Shown: positions 26,627 to 36,167, numbered from the stretch's first letter. The stretch is DNA of 64,000 nt from Pseudoalteromonas shioyasakiensis (GCF_019134595.1 NZ_CP077771.1:434001-498000); one strand, 5' to 3'. Program-made: numbers and translations. Notes: a model not told the origin generated them from the sequence alone.

Positions 26627-29064
26627 TATTGTTGCTCCTCAGCATCTTTATCGTCGTCTTTTTTCAGCTCAGTTTTAATATCTTGCATGATATCGCGGCT
26701 AACTTTCGCTTTACTCTTCTCACGTTTGTACACTTCAATGCGTGATGGAATAATACGACGCGGGTAGTTGTTGTTTTCTACATCAACATCCGCTGTTTCC
26801 CAGCGTGGGTCGACTGTTACAGACACTAGGTTTTTACCTTTTTCTGTAACAATTAGCTTTTGTACATGCTTGTGGTTACGACGCCAGATTTCAGCCGGAA
26901 TGTACTGCTCTTCTTTCGTACCATCTTCATAAGTAAGCTCTAATAAGATAGGCATGACTAAGCCACCTAAGTTTGAGAACTCAAGTACGTAGTAGTTTTT
27001 ATCTTCTTTGATTGCACGCTCAAACGTTTTACGTTCCCAAGGCTCTAAACCTTTAAGGAATTTGTTATACGCGTTGCGCTCTTTGTTAGTTACTGTGAAG
27101 CGGTCGTTTTCGTCGTAGAAGTCAGTTACGTCTGGGTTTTCTTCAACCCACAGTTTTTTGCCTTCTTCTTTATTACGTTTTACGAATAACGGCATTGGCT
27201 TGTCAGCTTCGATATCACGTAAACGATTAAAGTCGATATCAGGGTTTTTGGTATCTAAACGAAGTTGGTAAACCTTGTCTAGCGAGATATCAACGTGATC
27301 TGTAGTGTAGAACCAACCACGCCAAAACCAATCTAGGTCAACACCTGACGCTTCTTCCATAGTACGGAAGAAATCAGCAGGAGTAGGGCGCTTGTACTTC
27401 CAACGCTGTGCATATTCTTTAAATGCAAAATCGAATAACTCACGACCAAGGATCACTTCACGTAAAATGTTAAGTGCTGCAGCAGGCTTAGTATAAGCAT
27501 TAGGGCCTAAACGTAATACGCTGTCTGACTGAGTCATAACAGGCACTTGGTTTTCAGACTTCATGTATGCAACAACATCGCGAGGCTCAACACCCCAAGG
27601 AATTGTATGGTCCCATTCACGACCAGCAACACCATCTAAGAAACTATTAAGGCCTTCATCCATCCACGTCCATTGACGTTCATCAGAGTTAACCACCATA
27701 GGGAAGTAAATGTGACCTACTTCGTGGATAACAACACCGATTAAGAAACGTTTTTCTGCTTGTGAGTAAGTACGTGTACCGTCGTCTTGTAAATCAGTAC
27801 GCGGACCGTTGAAGGTGATCATTGGATATTCCATACCACCTACAGGACCATTTACAGACTGAGCCACAGGGTAAGGGTAGTCAAACGAGAAGCGCGAATA
27901 CACTTCCATTGTATGAACTACAGCTTCAGTAGAGTACTTTTTCCAAAGGTCGCCACCTTCTTTCGGGTAGAAAGACATTGCCATTACTAACGGCTGATCT
28001 TTACCACCTTGATGATAGCCTTTTGCATCCCACATAAATTTACGTGAAGAAGCCCATGCAAAGTCACGTACGTTTTCTGCTTTGAAGTGCCATGTTTTTG
28101 TTTTGTCTGTGCCTTCTTTCTCGTTTTCTAAAGCTTCTTCTTCAGTCACGATGAAAACAGGGCGCTTAGCATCTTCAGCTTGTTCAAGACGCTTACGCTG
28201 TGTGCTAGTCAGAACACGGCTTGCGTTATCAAGTTGACCCGTTGCCGATACGATATGGTCAGCAGGTACTGTAATTTCTACGTCGTAATCACCAAACTCA
28301 AGTGTGAACTCACCGCTTCCTAAGAAAGCTTTGTTAGTCCATGCTTCATAATCAGTGTATGCAGCAAGACGAGGGAACCACTGTGCTAGCAAAAAGATAT
28401 CGTTACCATCTTCTTCAAAGTGCTCATAACCCGAACGAGCACCCACGGCATCTTCTTCAACAATGTTAAAGGCGAAGTCCATGCTGAACTCAACGTCTTT
28501 ACCCGGTTTAAGCGGCTCGTTTAAGTCGATACGCATTAAGGTATCTACTACAGTAACTTTAAGCTCTTTTCCGTCTTCGTCTTTAACATTGGCGATTTGA
28601 TAACCCAGCTCGTTGTCGGCCATGAATTGCTGACGACGTAACTGACCTAAGCTCAATTTAGTTGATTTTGGCTGAGGGTCACCTTGCAATGTTTTACCAT
28701 TGAAAGTAGATGTCATTTCAGCAATTGAGTCAGATTTAAAGATATTTTGGTCTAGTTGTAACCAAAGATATTTTAAAGTATGCGGCGAGTTATTTTTGTA
28801 TTCGATAGTTTGGCTTGCTGTTAAGCGGCGTTTCTTTTCATCAAGCTTTACATCGATGTCGTAGTTTACTTGCTGCTGCCAATAATTTTCAGCGGGTGCC
28901 CCTGCGGCACTGCGGTAAACATTTGGGGTTGGGAGTGCTTCATCTAGCTGACGGAACTTGTCAACGAATGAGCCTTTAGTTTGCTCAACAGATGACGCCA
29001 TCACAGCTGAAGATACTGCTAAAGGCAATACCAAAGCACTCAATTTGAGAACTGCTTTTTTCAT
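26626..29064 (-). CDS. Exported M1 family zinc aminopeptidase
   Basis: An 812-residue metallopeptidase. The start is the ATG at 29064, giving the signal peptide MKKAVLKLSALVLPLAVSSAVMA with AGGA eight bases upstream; the frame is open further upstream but that part looks non-coding. The M1 zinc motif is HEVGH followed by the downstream Glu in WMDEGLNSFLDG, spaced as expected, and the exopeptidase-like GGMEYPM block is present. The C-terminal part is divergent and the tail is rich in Lys and Asp. It likely cleaves peptides in the periplasm. It is coupled to the DUF6702-like gene downstream. Confidence 0.9.
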   Translation of the reverse strand: MKKAVLKLSALVLPLAVSSAVMASSVEQTKGSFVDKFRQLDEALPTPNVYRSAAGAPAENYWQQQVNYDIDVKLDEKKRRLTASQTIEYKNNSPHTLKYLWLQLDQNIFKSDSIAEMTSTFNGKTLQGDPQPKSTKLSLGQLRRQQFMADNELGYQIANVKDEDGKELKVTVVDTLMRIDLNEPLKPGKDVEFSMDFAFNIVEEDAVGARSGYEHFEEDGNDIFLLAQWFPRLAAYTDYEAWTNKAFLGSGEFTLEFGDYDVEITVPADHIVSATGQLDNASRVLTSTQRKRLEQAEDAKRPVFIVTEEEALENEKEGTDKTKTWHFKAENVRDFAWASSRKFMWDAKGYHQGGKDQPLVMAMSFYPKEGGDLWKKYSTEAVVHTMEVYSRFSFDYPYPVAQSVNGPVGGMEYPMITFNGPRTDLQDDGTRTYSQAEKRFLIGVVIHEVGHIYFPMVVNSDERQWTWMDEGLNSFLDGVAGREWDHTIPWGVEPRDVVAYMKSENQVPVMTQSDSVLRLGPNAYTKPAAALNILREVILGRELFDFAFKEYAQRWKYKRPTPADFFRTMEEASGVDLDWFWRGWFYTTDHVDISLDKVYQLRLDTKNPDIDFNRLRDIEADKPMPLFVKRNKEEGKKLWVEENPDVTDFYDENDRFTVTNKERNAYNKFLKGLEPWERKTFERAIKEDKNYYVLEFSNLGGLVMPILLELTYEDGTKEEQYIPAEIWRRNHKHVQKLIVTEKGKNLVSVTVDPRWETADVDVENNNYPRRIIPSRIEVYKREKSKAKVSRDIMQDIKTELKKDDDKDAEEQQ

Positions 29065-29215
29065 TGTTAATCCTGTAATTAATTTGCCAATGTACCATCG
29101 CAAACTGCTAACAAAGTTGCAATAAAATAACGATAAAGTGCGGGATTTTTCGGGTAGTATTCGATGTTTTAATGAAGACCCATTTTTCACAAAAAAATTG
29201 CCTTGATTAACACCT

Positions 29216-29232
29216 TGTAAACCCCCTTTACA
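29216..29232. repeat. 17-bp dispersed palindrome TGTAAA-S5-TTTACA
   Basis: TGTAAACCCCCTTTACA, here extended by a further T/A pair on each side. It sits between the divergent M1 peptidase gene and the first microprotein gene. Confidence 0.85.
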
Positions 29233-29335
29233 AAACACTGGTTAATTTTAGTTCAGCACTAATTCATCCCAAAGTATTACAGTTGATTAGTAGATACTCT
29301 GCTTTAATTCTAGTTAATGATGAAAGGGTGATTAG

Positions 29336-29572
29336 ATGAAGTTTTATATTGTAAAAAAAGACTCTCGTTTAGCAGCCATTCCTGCTCAAGAATCGATTCT
29401 AAACGAGTACAAAGAACGCGGATTTGAATTTGTCGAAGTGATTGCAGCTTGTGATGAGTCAGATGCATTATCTCGCACGAACCCGAGTGTAAATGGGTCT
29501 AAAAAGTGGCTAATTTACCCGACTGCACTGGTAATTTTATCCTTAATTGCCATTATTTTTGCAATAAATTAA
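29336..29572 (+). CDS. Tail-anchored microprotein A
   Basis: A 78-residue protein with a soluble N-terminal domain (MKFYIVKKDSRLAAIPAQES...) and one C-terminal TM helix (about residues 57-77) ending at the C-terminus, so it is probably a tail-anchored membrane protein facing the cytoplasm. It aligns with the next gene: FYI(V/L)KK, LAAIPA/LIAIPA, a shared AAC(D/N)E(S/T)(D/N)AL, then the anchor. GAAAGGGTG lies before the ATG. Function is unknown. Confidence 0.72.
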   Translation: MKFYIVKKDSRLAAIPAQESILNEYKERGFEFVEVIAACDESDALSRTNPSVNGSKKWLIYPTALVILSLIAIIFAIN

Positions 29573-29634
29573 ATTTTGCGACATTTGCTATTGAAATTTA
29601 CTGCCATTTGTATTTAAAATCGCCCACTTTTTTG

Positions 29635-29674
29635 ATTTTGGGGTCTGCGAAGCATGCATTTTAAACCCCAAAAT
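29635..29674. promoter_or_regulatory. Stem-loop between the paralogous microprotein genes
   Basis: A 10-bp perfect stem ATTTTGGGGT / ACCCCAAAAT encloses a 20-nt loop that contains a small inner hairpin TGC-GAA-GCA. It starts 33 bp before the next gene's ATG. It lacks a proper T-run, so it may be an attenuator, processing site or leader structure rather than a terminator. Confidence 0.5.
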
Positions 29675-29706
29675 GTTTGGTAATCAGCATAGAATTCGGT
29701 GGGCGT

Positions 29707-29943
29707 ATGGATTTCTATATCCTAAAAAAACAACAAGAACTAATTGCAATTCCAGCGGACGAACAAAATTGTAAACAGTACCTAGATTCAGGGTATTTTT
29801 ATATCGACAAAGTAGCGGCATGTAATGAAACAAATGCCCTTAAGATTTTACAAGCTAAGCAAACTAAAGCGCTTAAAGTACCTATGATAATGGCATTATT
29901 AGCATTGCCAATGGTGGTTTTTGCTTGGTATAGCTTAAGTTAA
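29707..29943 (+). CDS. Tail-anchored microprotein B (paralogue of A)
   Basis: A 78-residue protein from the ATG at 29707, chosen because it aligns with the start of its upstream paralogue and has GGTGGG just before it; the frame is open 10 codons further upstream. It has the same layout: MDFYILKKQQELIAIPADEQ, a shared AACNETNAL motif, and a C-terminal TM helix. The pair is a tandem duplication with roughly one third identical residues. It lies upstream of sbcD, but the intervening hairpin makes co-transcription uncertain. Function is unknown. Confidence 0.7.
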   Translation: MDFYILKKQQELIAIPADEQNCKQYLDSGYFYIDKVAACNETNALKILQAKQTKALKVPMIMALLALPMVVFAWYSLS

Positions 29944-29983
29944 CAAACCAGGCTGGGCATCTTGGCTCAGCTTAGGTATATTG

Positions 29984-30009
29984 ACGCTCTTAATAAATAA
30001 TAAGAGCGT
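29984..30009. promoter_or_regulatory. Hairpin over the sbcD translation start region
   Basis: A 9-bp perfect stem ACGCTCTTA / TAAGAGCGT with an 8-nt AT loop ends three bases before the sbcD ATG. The only Shine-Dalgarno-like bases (AAGAG) lie inside the 3' arm, so the folded form would hide them. Confidence 0.5.
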
Positions 30010-30012
30010 TAA

Positions 30013-31245
30013 ATGAAAGTCCTTCATACATCTGATTGGCATTTAGGCCAACAATTCTACGAGCATTCCCGATTCGATGAGCATCAAGCATTTCTAGCTT
30101 GGTTAACCGATACGCTTGTGTCAGAACAGATCGACTTACTACTTGTTGCGGGTGACATTTATCATACGGCAACGCCACCTGCCAGCGCAGAAAACCAACT
30201 CTACCAATTTATTAAAACCACTAAGCAGCATTGCCCTGACTTACACATAGTGATTATTGCTGGTAACCATGATTCAGCAAATCGAATTATGGCGGCAAAG
30301 CCCTTATTAGCTCAGTTTGATACCCATGTTGTTGGCCGCTTTGATAGCAACGCTCCTAATGAAGTAGTACTTCCAATCAGCACAAAAAATGGCGATGCGA
30401 ATGTTGTTGCTATGCCATTTTTACGTAGCAGTGATTTAAGCAGTTATAACCGCCAACAAGAGCAACCGTTTAGTTACAACCAAGCAGTTGCCCTTGCCTA
30501 CAAAGATGCATTGCAAGCAGCAAGCGAATTACCTAACGCGCCATTAATTGCTATGGGCCACCTGCATGCAAAAGGCGGAGACATCTCATCTGATTCTGAA
30601 CGCAATTTAGTCATTGGCGGTGAAGATGCGATATCGGCAAGCATATTTACTGATCAGCCTGATTATGTCGCGCTAGGGCATCTTCATAAAGCTCAGACCG
30701 TCGCGAAGAAAGAGACCATTCGCTACAGTGGCACGCCAATGCCGATGTCATTTTCTGAAAGACGCTATCAGCATCAAGTTGTGCTAGTAGAGATTAGTGA
30801 CTCAGGTACATCTGTAAACCCCCTTTACATTCCTAGCTTTTGTAAAGTCATGTTGCTACCAGAAAAAGACTGTGTGCCACTGAACGAACTCTGTGAGCTT
30901 ATAAAACAACTCGACTTAACAGATGAAGATTTAGCGCCATACCTACGGGTTAAATTGAGCGCCCATGACACGGACACCACTTTCAGAGAACAAATAGAAC
31001 AAGCTCTTGAAGGTAAGCAGGTTAAGTTTTGTGGCATTGAAAGAGTACGTCAGCAAAGCAACCAGCAAGACGATGAACAAACTCTATTTGAAGATGTCTC
31101 GCAAATTGAAGCGCTAAACCCACATTCACTTTTAGAGCAAGCATTTGCAAACAATAATGATATGGCAGGGCAGGCGGTGCCAAAAGAACTAGAAGGCTTA
31201 CTAAGCCAAGTGATCGATGAGTTGAATGCAGAGGACCTACTATGA
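30013..31245 (+). CDS. sbcD: Exonuclease SbcD (Mre11-like nuclease subunit)
   Basis: A 410-residue metallophosphoesterase. Metal-binding motifs are all visible: TSDWHLGQ (residues about 6-13), VAGDIYH (about 46), IAGNHDS (about 84), MGHLHAKG (about 184) and LGHLHKAQ (about 220). With SbcC it forms the SbcCD complex, which opens hairpins and processes DNA ends during repair and replication. Its stop overlaps the sbcC ATG by four bases. A 17-bp dispersed palindrome lies within its coding sequence at 30813. Confidence 0.96.
   Translation: MKVLHTSDWHLGQQFYEHSRFDEHQAFLAWLTDTLVSEQIDLLLVAGDIYHTATPPASAENQLYQFIKTTKQHCPDLHIVIIAGNHDSANRIMAAKPLLAQFDTHVVGRFDSNAPNEVVLPISTKNGDANVVAMPFLRSSDLSSYNRQQEQPFSYNQAVALAYKDALQAASELPNAPLIAMGHLHAKGGDISSDSERNLVIGGEDAISASIFTDQPDYVALGHLHKAQTVAKKETIRYSGTPMPMSFSERRYQHQVVLVEISDSGTSVNPLYIPSFCKVMLLPEKDCVPLNELCELIKQLDLTDEDLAPYLRVKLSAHDTDTTFREQIEQALEGKQVKFCGIERVRQQSNQQDDEQTLFEDVSQIEALNPHSLLEQAFANNNDMAGQAVPKELEGLLSQVIDELNAEDLL
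30813..30829. repeat. 17-bp dispersed palindrome inside sbcD
   Basis: TGTAAACCCCCTTTACA, identical to the copies at 19540 and 29216 although here it is constrained by coding. Confidence 0.85.
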
Positions 31246-34200
31246 AAATTTTAGCGATTCGTGTTCACCAACTAGCCTCTATCTTAGACGCCGAAGTCGA
31301 CTTTAGCGCTTCACCATTAAAAGAAGCAGGGCTGTTTGCCATTACGGGTGATACTGGCGCCGGTAAAAGCACATTACTCGATGCCATTTGCTTAGCGCTT
31401 TATAATAAAACCGCAAGGTTACGCGGCGATACAGGCAATAAAATTGACTTTAACGGCGACAATATCAAACTCAATGACTCGCGAAACTTATTACGCCGCG
31501 GGGCAGGGCAGGGCTATGCCGAAGTCGACTTTATTGGCCAAGATAAACAGCAGTACCGAGCAAGGTTAAGCTTTAGCCGAGCGCGTAATAAAGCCGATGG
31601 CAAGTTACAACCTGCACAACATAGCCTGCACTCATTACCTGATGAAACCCTCATCGCTGATAGGAGTGCAGCAGGTAAAGAAATCGAGCGTATTATTGGT
31701 TTGAGCTTTGAGCAATTCTCAAGGGCAGTTCTTCTTGCGCAACATGAATTCGCGGCATTTTTAAAAGCAACCGGGGATGAGCGTGCGCAACTACTTGAAT
31801 GCTTAACAGGCACCGATAAATTTAGCCGTATTGGTCAGCGAATTTTTGAACGCCATCGTGAACAGCTGCAAGCATTAGAGCAGTTAAAGTTAAGTTTAAG
31901 TAACTATCAGGTTTTAAGCCCTGAAGAGGTCGAAACGAAACAAGCAGAACAAAAAGCGCTGGAGGCTAATCTTGCTGAGTTACAAAAACAAATAAAACAA
32001 TTTGAACAGTACCAAGGGTGGTACAAGCAAGCATCTCAGCAGCAGCAACAGCTAAACCAAGCTGAGCAAGCAAAGCAAGAGTTACAGCAACAAATAAACG
32101 CGCTCGCTGAAAAAGCCACTGAAGCGAAACAAGCTCAGCAATGCTTAGAAATAAAAGATAACCGCGAACGCGTCACTTCAATTACAGCTCAACATGGGCA
32201 ACTTATTAAAAACCGTGAGCAGCTTTTAAACGTTGACCATAAAACACTGATCAAAGACGCAGAGCAAACACTTGAGAAGCAAACCGCGCAACTAAACCAA
32301 GCAAAGCAAGCACAAAAAGACGCGCAACCTCTCATTAGCCAGGCCCGTGAGTTAGATAAGCAACTTGCCGTATTAAACCAGCAAGCAGCGGCGCAAAAAG
32401 TACAAGCAGAAAAAGCAAAGCACCATCATCAAGAGCTTGCTAATACACTAAATAGCCATAAAGCAGAGCAGCAAAAACAGCTCGAGCAACAAGCGCAAAT
32501 CAATGGCTATTTAGAAACGCATGCACAATGGCAACCATTAGCAAAAGACTGGTCATTCTTTAAAAGTGAGTTCAGCCGCTTTAGCCAGCAACAGCACACA
32601 ATTAGCCAATCACAGCAAAACATAAAAGCTCTTCAACCTAAAATTGATGAGCAGCAAACAGCTGCGCAGCAGTGTAAAACTCAATACCAAGCCCTTGAGC
32701 AAGAAATTAAGCGCCTAAATGAGCAAGATACCGCCTTTAAATCGAGTTTAAACACCCAATCAATGGCAGATATTGATGCGGGGCTTGAGGCGATTAAACA
32801 CCTAATTGAAAAGCGCCAAGTATGGCAAACTAATCATCAGCAGTTAAAAAATTGGCAAACCCAGCTAAACACATTAAGCCAAACTGAGCAGCAACTACAA
32901 ACAGCATTAAAAGATGCGCAGCAAGGTGCAGAGCAAGCGCAGCAGCAGGTTTCGCTTTGTGAGCAAAACTTACAGCAAGTGCAGTTAAGAGCCAGTGAAG
33001 GGGTCAGCCAGTTACGCGCCACTTTAAAAGCAGGGGAGCCGTGTGCAGTATGTGGCTCAAAAGAGCACCCGTTTATGCATGAAGAAATGGTAAACGAGCA
33101 ATTTAGTCAACTTATTAACGACTTTACCAACCAACTAGCTAACGCCAAACAGCACTTAAAAGCTCAGCAAGCATTACAGCAAGCTAAAAGTAATGAACTG
33201 GCAGCATGCAGCCAACAGATAAGCTCGTTAAACGGGCAAATCTCAGAGCTGGGCGCTCAACAACAGAGCCTCAAAGAAACCATGGCGGCTAATCGTACTG
33301 AGCTAAATGATTTAACCGAAGATCAGTTAAACGAGCGTCAACAACAGCTCAGCCTGCAAAAACAGCAATACTACAAAACTCTTGAACAGCAACAGCAGCT
33401 GCAAAACACGCTTGCGGCTAAGCAAATTGAGTATAATCAGCAAGGGCAAGCGCTACATAGCAAAGAGCAGCTGTTAAACGAATTGCAGCAACAGCTGAAT
33501 AATCTGCAAACACGTTTAAACGAGCTAAATGATGAGCATCAGCAACTCTATACGACACTGAATCAACAGTTCGCCAGTGCACCTTGGTGGCAGGCACTCA
33601 ATACACAAAGCATTTCTTTAGAGAACATTGCAGAGCACGTTGAGGCTTATCAAGCTTCGCTGCAAACGGCAGATGAGCTTAAAACTAGCTTAAAAGCCAT
33701 TGAGCAGCACCTTGCACATGTAACGCCGCAGCTTAACGAAGCACATACCTATTTAACTCAGTGCAACGAGCAACTAAGCCAAACTCAAAACGAATTAACG
33801 CAGATACAATCAAAGCGCGAGGGCTTATTTAGTAACGCGGCGATATCGGTAGATGAGTTTATAGCAGAGCTTGAAAAGGCGATAGATTCAGCGCAGCAGG
33901 CACTGCAACTTGCCCAAGCAACCCATAGTAACGCGATAAAAGCGCGTGACGAACAAGCCATTCAAATCGCCAATATTGATGAGCGTGAAAAAGAACTCAC
34001 CGCAGAGCAAGCAGCGCTTAATGATCGTTTTAGCCTGTGGTTTAACGATTTTAAAGCGCAGCACCCAAGCTTGGATGAGCAAGCCGTTAGTCAGCTATTA
34101 ACGATAAGCCCCGCTGAAATTAAACAAACTCTGGCAGATTACCACACCGCCGAGAGCAGCTTAAAAGACGCTGAGGCTCTTTTAAAACAGCGACAGCAGG

Positions 34201-34895
34201 CGCTGGCACAGCACCAAAAAGAAAAGCCAGCTCTCGGTGAAGATGAGCTGCAATTACAGCTTAATCAAGCCACAGAGCAACAAGTACAAGCGAATAATGC
34301 ACTATTGCAAGTTGCGACTGAGCTTAAAACCCATCAACAAAATAGCCAAGCGCTTGAAGATAAACAAAAGCAATTGGTTGAACAGCAAAAAAGCTATGAG
34401 CACTGGCATTTACTCAATAAGGTGCTCGGGGATGCCAGCGGTAAAACCATGCGTAATTTAGCGCAAACACAAACTTTAAAAATACTGCTGCACTACGCGA
34501 ATAGTCACTTACAGACACTAAATAAACGCTACAAATTAACAGCCATAGGGCAAACGCTCGATATCGCAATTATCGATAAAGACATGGCCGATGAGCAGCG
34601 CTCTGTTAATACATTATCTGGCGGTGAGTCATTTTTAGTGTCGTTAGCACTGGCGCTTGGGCTTGCTTCGTTGTCGTCGAATAAAGTACAGATAAACTCT
34701 TTGTTTATCGACGAAGGGTTTGGTACGTTGGACAGTGAAACGTTAAGCATCGCGATGGATGCTCTTGACTCACTACAAGCACAAGGCCGCAAAGTAGGGG
34801 TTATTTCTCACGTATCAGAAATGACCGAACGCGTAGCCACGCAAGTGCATGTAGCGAAAAAACCAGGTGGTTATTCGACCATCTCAGTTATTTAA
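31242..34895 (+). CDS. sbcC: Exonuclease SbcC (Rad50-like ATPase subunit)
   Basis: A 1217-residue SMC-like ATPase. The N-terminal Walker A is GDTGAGKSTLLDA (about residues 36-48). Two very long, Gln-rich coiled-coil arms flank the zinc-hook CAVCGSKEHP at about residue 600. The C-terminal half has the ABC signature TLSGGESFLVSLALALGLA and the Walker B region LFIDEGFGTLDSE. It is the structural and ATPase partner of SbcD. ATGA overlap with sbcD shows coupling. The coiled coils are unusually rich in glutamine, as often seen in Alteromonadales. Confidence 0.96.
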   Translation: MKILAIRVHQLASILDAEVDFSASPLKEAGLFAITGDTGAGKSTLLDAICLALYNKTARLRGDTGNKIDFNGDNIKLNDSRNLLRRGAGQGYAEVDFIGQDKQQYRARLSFSRARNKADGKLQPAQHSLHSLPDETLIADRSAAGKEIERIIGLSFEQFSRAVLLAQHEFAAFLKATGDERAQLLECLTGTDKFSRIGQRIFERHREQLQALEQLKLSLSNYQVLSPEEVETKQAEQKALEANLAELQKQIKQFEQYQGWYKQASQQQQQLNQAEQAKQELQQQINALAEKATEAKQAQQCLEIKDNRERVTSITAQHGQLIKNREQLLNVDHKTLIKDAEQTLEKQTAQLNQAKQAQKDAQPLISQARELDKQLAVLNQQAAAQKVQAEKAKHHHQELANTLNSHKAEQQKQLEQQAQINGYLETHAQWQPLAKDWSFFKSEFSRFSQQQHTISQSQQNIKALQPKIDEQQTAAQQCKTQYQALEQEIKRLNEQDTAFKSSLNTQSMADIDAGLEAIKHLIEKRQVWQTNHQQLKNWQTQLNTLSQTEQQLQTALKDAQQGAEQAQQQVSLCEQNLQQVQLRASEGVSQLRATLKAGEPCAVCGSKEHPFMHEEMVNEQFSQLINDFTNQLANAKQHLKAQQALQQAKSNELAACSQQISSLNGQISELGAQQQSLKETMAANRTELNDLTEDQLNERQQQLSLQKQQYYKTLEQQQQLQNTLAAKQIEYNQQGQALHSKEQLLNELQQQLNNLQTRLNELNDEHQQLYTTLNQQFASAPWWQALNTQSISLENIAEHVEAYQASLQTADELKTSLKAIEQHLAHVTPQLNEAHTYLTQCNEQLSQTQNELTQIQSKREGLFSNAAISVDEFIAELEKAIDSAQQALQLAQATHSNAIKARDEQAIQIANIDEREKELTAEQAALNDRFSLWFNDFKAQHPSLDEQAVSQLLTISPAEIKQTLADYHTAESSLKDAEALLKQRQQALAQHQKEKPALGEDELQLQLNQATEQQVQANNALLQVATELKTHQQNSQALEDKQKQLVEQQKSYEHWHLLNKVLGDASGKTMRNLAQTQTLKILLHYANSHLQTLNKRYKLTAIGQTLDIAIIDKDMADEQRSVNTLSGGESFLVSLALALGLASLSSNKVQINSLFIDEGFGTLDSETLSIAMDALDSLQAQGRKVGVISHVSEMTERVATQVHVAKKPGGYSTISVI

Positions 34896-34904
34896 AGGAT
34901 TAGC

Positions 34905-35567
34905 ATGCCAACTTTTAATCACGAAGAAGCAAATCACTACGACGAACGCATTTTGCGCCTAGTTCCAGGTTATGAGCTATTACATCAAGCAACCGCAGCC
35001 CAATTAGCAAGCACGCTGAGCGATGATGCGTGCATTTTAGTGGTTGGTGCCGGAACTGGTAAAGAAATCATCGAATTAGTGGCGCTGAAACCAAGCTGGC
35101 AATTTATTGCTCAAGATATTTCACAAGACATGCTCGATATTGCCGAGCAACAGTTTGGTCAGCATAACATTAGCGATCGCGTATCAGTACACTGCGGTGA
35201 TATCAACGACATCGACACTCAATGTGACGCCGCACTGTGTTTACTGGTCATGCATTTTGTTGAAGATAACGGCGATAAAAAAGCGCTATTAAAAGCGATT
35301 CACAGCAAGCTTAAGAAATCGAGCAACTTATACATTGCCGATTTAATGCGCCCAGAAACCACTTTTGAGCGCGAATCTCAACTACAGCTCTGTACGCAGT
35401 TAGGTTTAACCGAAGTCGGCGTAGAACGCATGCGCCACAACCTAGAGCATGAGTTTTACCCATTAGACCGCATTCGTTTTTCAGAGTTAATGAATGAAAC
35501 CCGCTTCAGCACCCCAAAACAGTATTTTAAAGTGCTTGGTTTTGCAGGGTATGTGGTTGGGAGTTAG
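34905..35567 (+). CDS. Class I SAM-dependent methyltransferase
   Basis: A 220-residue Rossmann-fold methyltransferase with the SAM-binding motif ILVVGAGTGKEIIELV (about residues 44-59), an acidic end of strand 2 (IAQDIS), and CLLVMHFVED as motif post-II. It begins 10 bp after sbcC with AAAGGA before its ATG, so it is probably in the sbcDC operon. The substrate is unknown; it resembles CmoA/UbiE-like general methyltransferases. The last 28 bp of the gene recur about 2 kb downstream. Confidence 0.85.
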   Translation: MPTFNHEEANHYDERILRLVPGYELLHQATAAQLASTLSDDACILVVGAGTGKEIIELVALKPSWQFIAQDISQDMLDIAEQQFGQHNISDRVSVHCGDINDIDTQCDAALCLLVMHFVEDNGDKKALLKAIHSKLKKSSNLYIADLMRPETTFERESQLQLCTQLGLTEVGVERMRHNLEHEFYPLDRIRFSELMNETRFSTPKQYFKVLGFAGYVVGS

Positions 35568-35568
35568 C
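35541..35568 (+). repeat. 28-bp direct repeat, left copy (end of the methyltransferase gene)
   Basis: The last codons of the methyltransferase gene (reading FAGYVVGS, stop) match 37530-37557 at 26 of 28 positions. The two copies, 1989 bp apart, bracket the repeat mosaic and three cassette-like genes. Confidence 0.75.
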
Positions 35569-35582
35569 TACTTTACGGAGCC

Positions 35583-35757
35583 GTAGGTTGGGTAGAGCGC
35601 AGCGAAACCCAACAAACTTAGGTAAAGTTAGCGAGTTACAAGGGGAAAGGGGAAAGTTAGCGAGCTACGAGGGGAAAGAGTAAAGTTAAAACACGTAGGC
35701 GTGAAATTTATTTCGCGTGATGGTTTGTTGGTTGGGTAGAGCGCAGCGAAACCCAAC
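35583..35757 (+). repeat. Mosaic of dispersed repeats (two R1 and one R3)
   Basis: R1 palindromes lie at 35583-35613 and 35730-35757 and an R3 element at 35695-35720. Between them are purine-rich GGGGAAAG...AGTTAGCGAG stretches related, in inverted form, to the CTTTCTAACTTTCC stretches at 16690 and 19464. Confidence 0.75.
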
Positions 35758-35785
35758 TAGTTAGTAGTCTCGCTTAACTTTCTTG

Positions 35786-35998
35786 TTATTTTACTTTATA
35801 CCAAACAGTTACGATTACCGTTGCAGGCATCCATGAACCACCGCTTTGTGATTGAGTAATATTTTTAATTTCTATATCCGGTTGAGAGGCTAACCAAAGA
35901 TTAATTTCCGTTTCTAAACCACAATCAGATGATGTAGGTGAACTAGGCCAAAAACTTTGTTTAGGCTTTATGATTTTTGTGAATATTTTAACTTCCAT
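35786..35998 (-). CDS. Small cassette-type protein of unknown function
   Basis: A 70-residue protein. The second half, INLWLASQPDIEIKNITQSQ followed by SGGSWMPATVIVTVWYKVK, fits a pattern I know from many short bacterial proteins with WL..NP.I.I..I.QSQSGGS...V.VWY, whose function is unknown. Its TAA stop falls within TAACAAG, as in the two other genes of this island, consistent with an integron-cassette origin. Confidence 0.6.
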   Translation of the reverse strand: MEVKIFTKIIKPKQSFWPSSPTSSDCGLETEINLWLASQPDIEIKNITQSQSGGSWMPATVIVTVWYKVK

Positions 35999-36167
35999 TT
36001 AAGAATTACACTCCATGATAATTTAGTAATATAAGTCGCAATAATCGGCAAGGAACGAGCCTGAGCCAAGCTTTTCGGATTCTATTTTGATTGCCTGTTA
36101 TAAGTCTTTATCTTTAAAATGTTTGCAACTGAGCAAACTGTTGGCAGTCTCTAGCTTAATGCGCTTG

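Noticed and set aside
29065..29238. 58-codon N-terminal extension of the M1 peptidase
   Set aside because: The ATG at 29064 has a good ribosome-binding site and starts a clear signal peptide; the extension lacks coding character and overlaps the promoter region.
30813..30829. TyrR box
   Set aside because: The spacer is 5 bp rather than 6 and always G/C, copies lie inside genes, and none of the neighbours belongs to aromatic amino acid metabolism.
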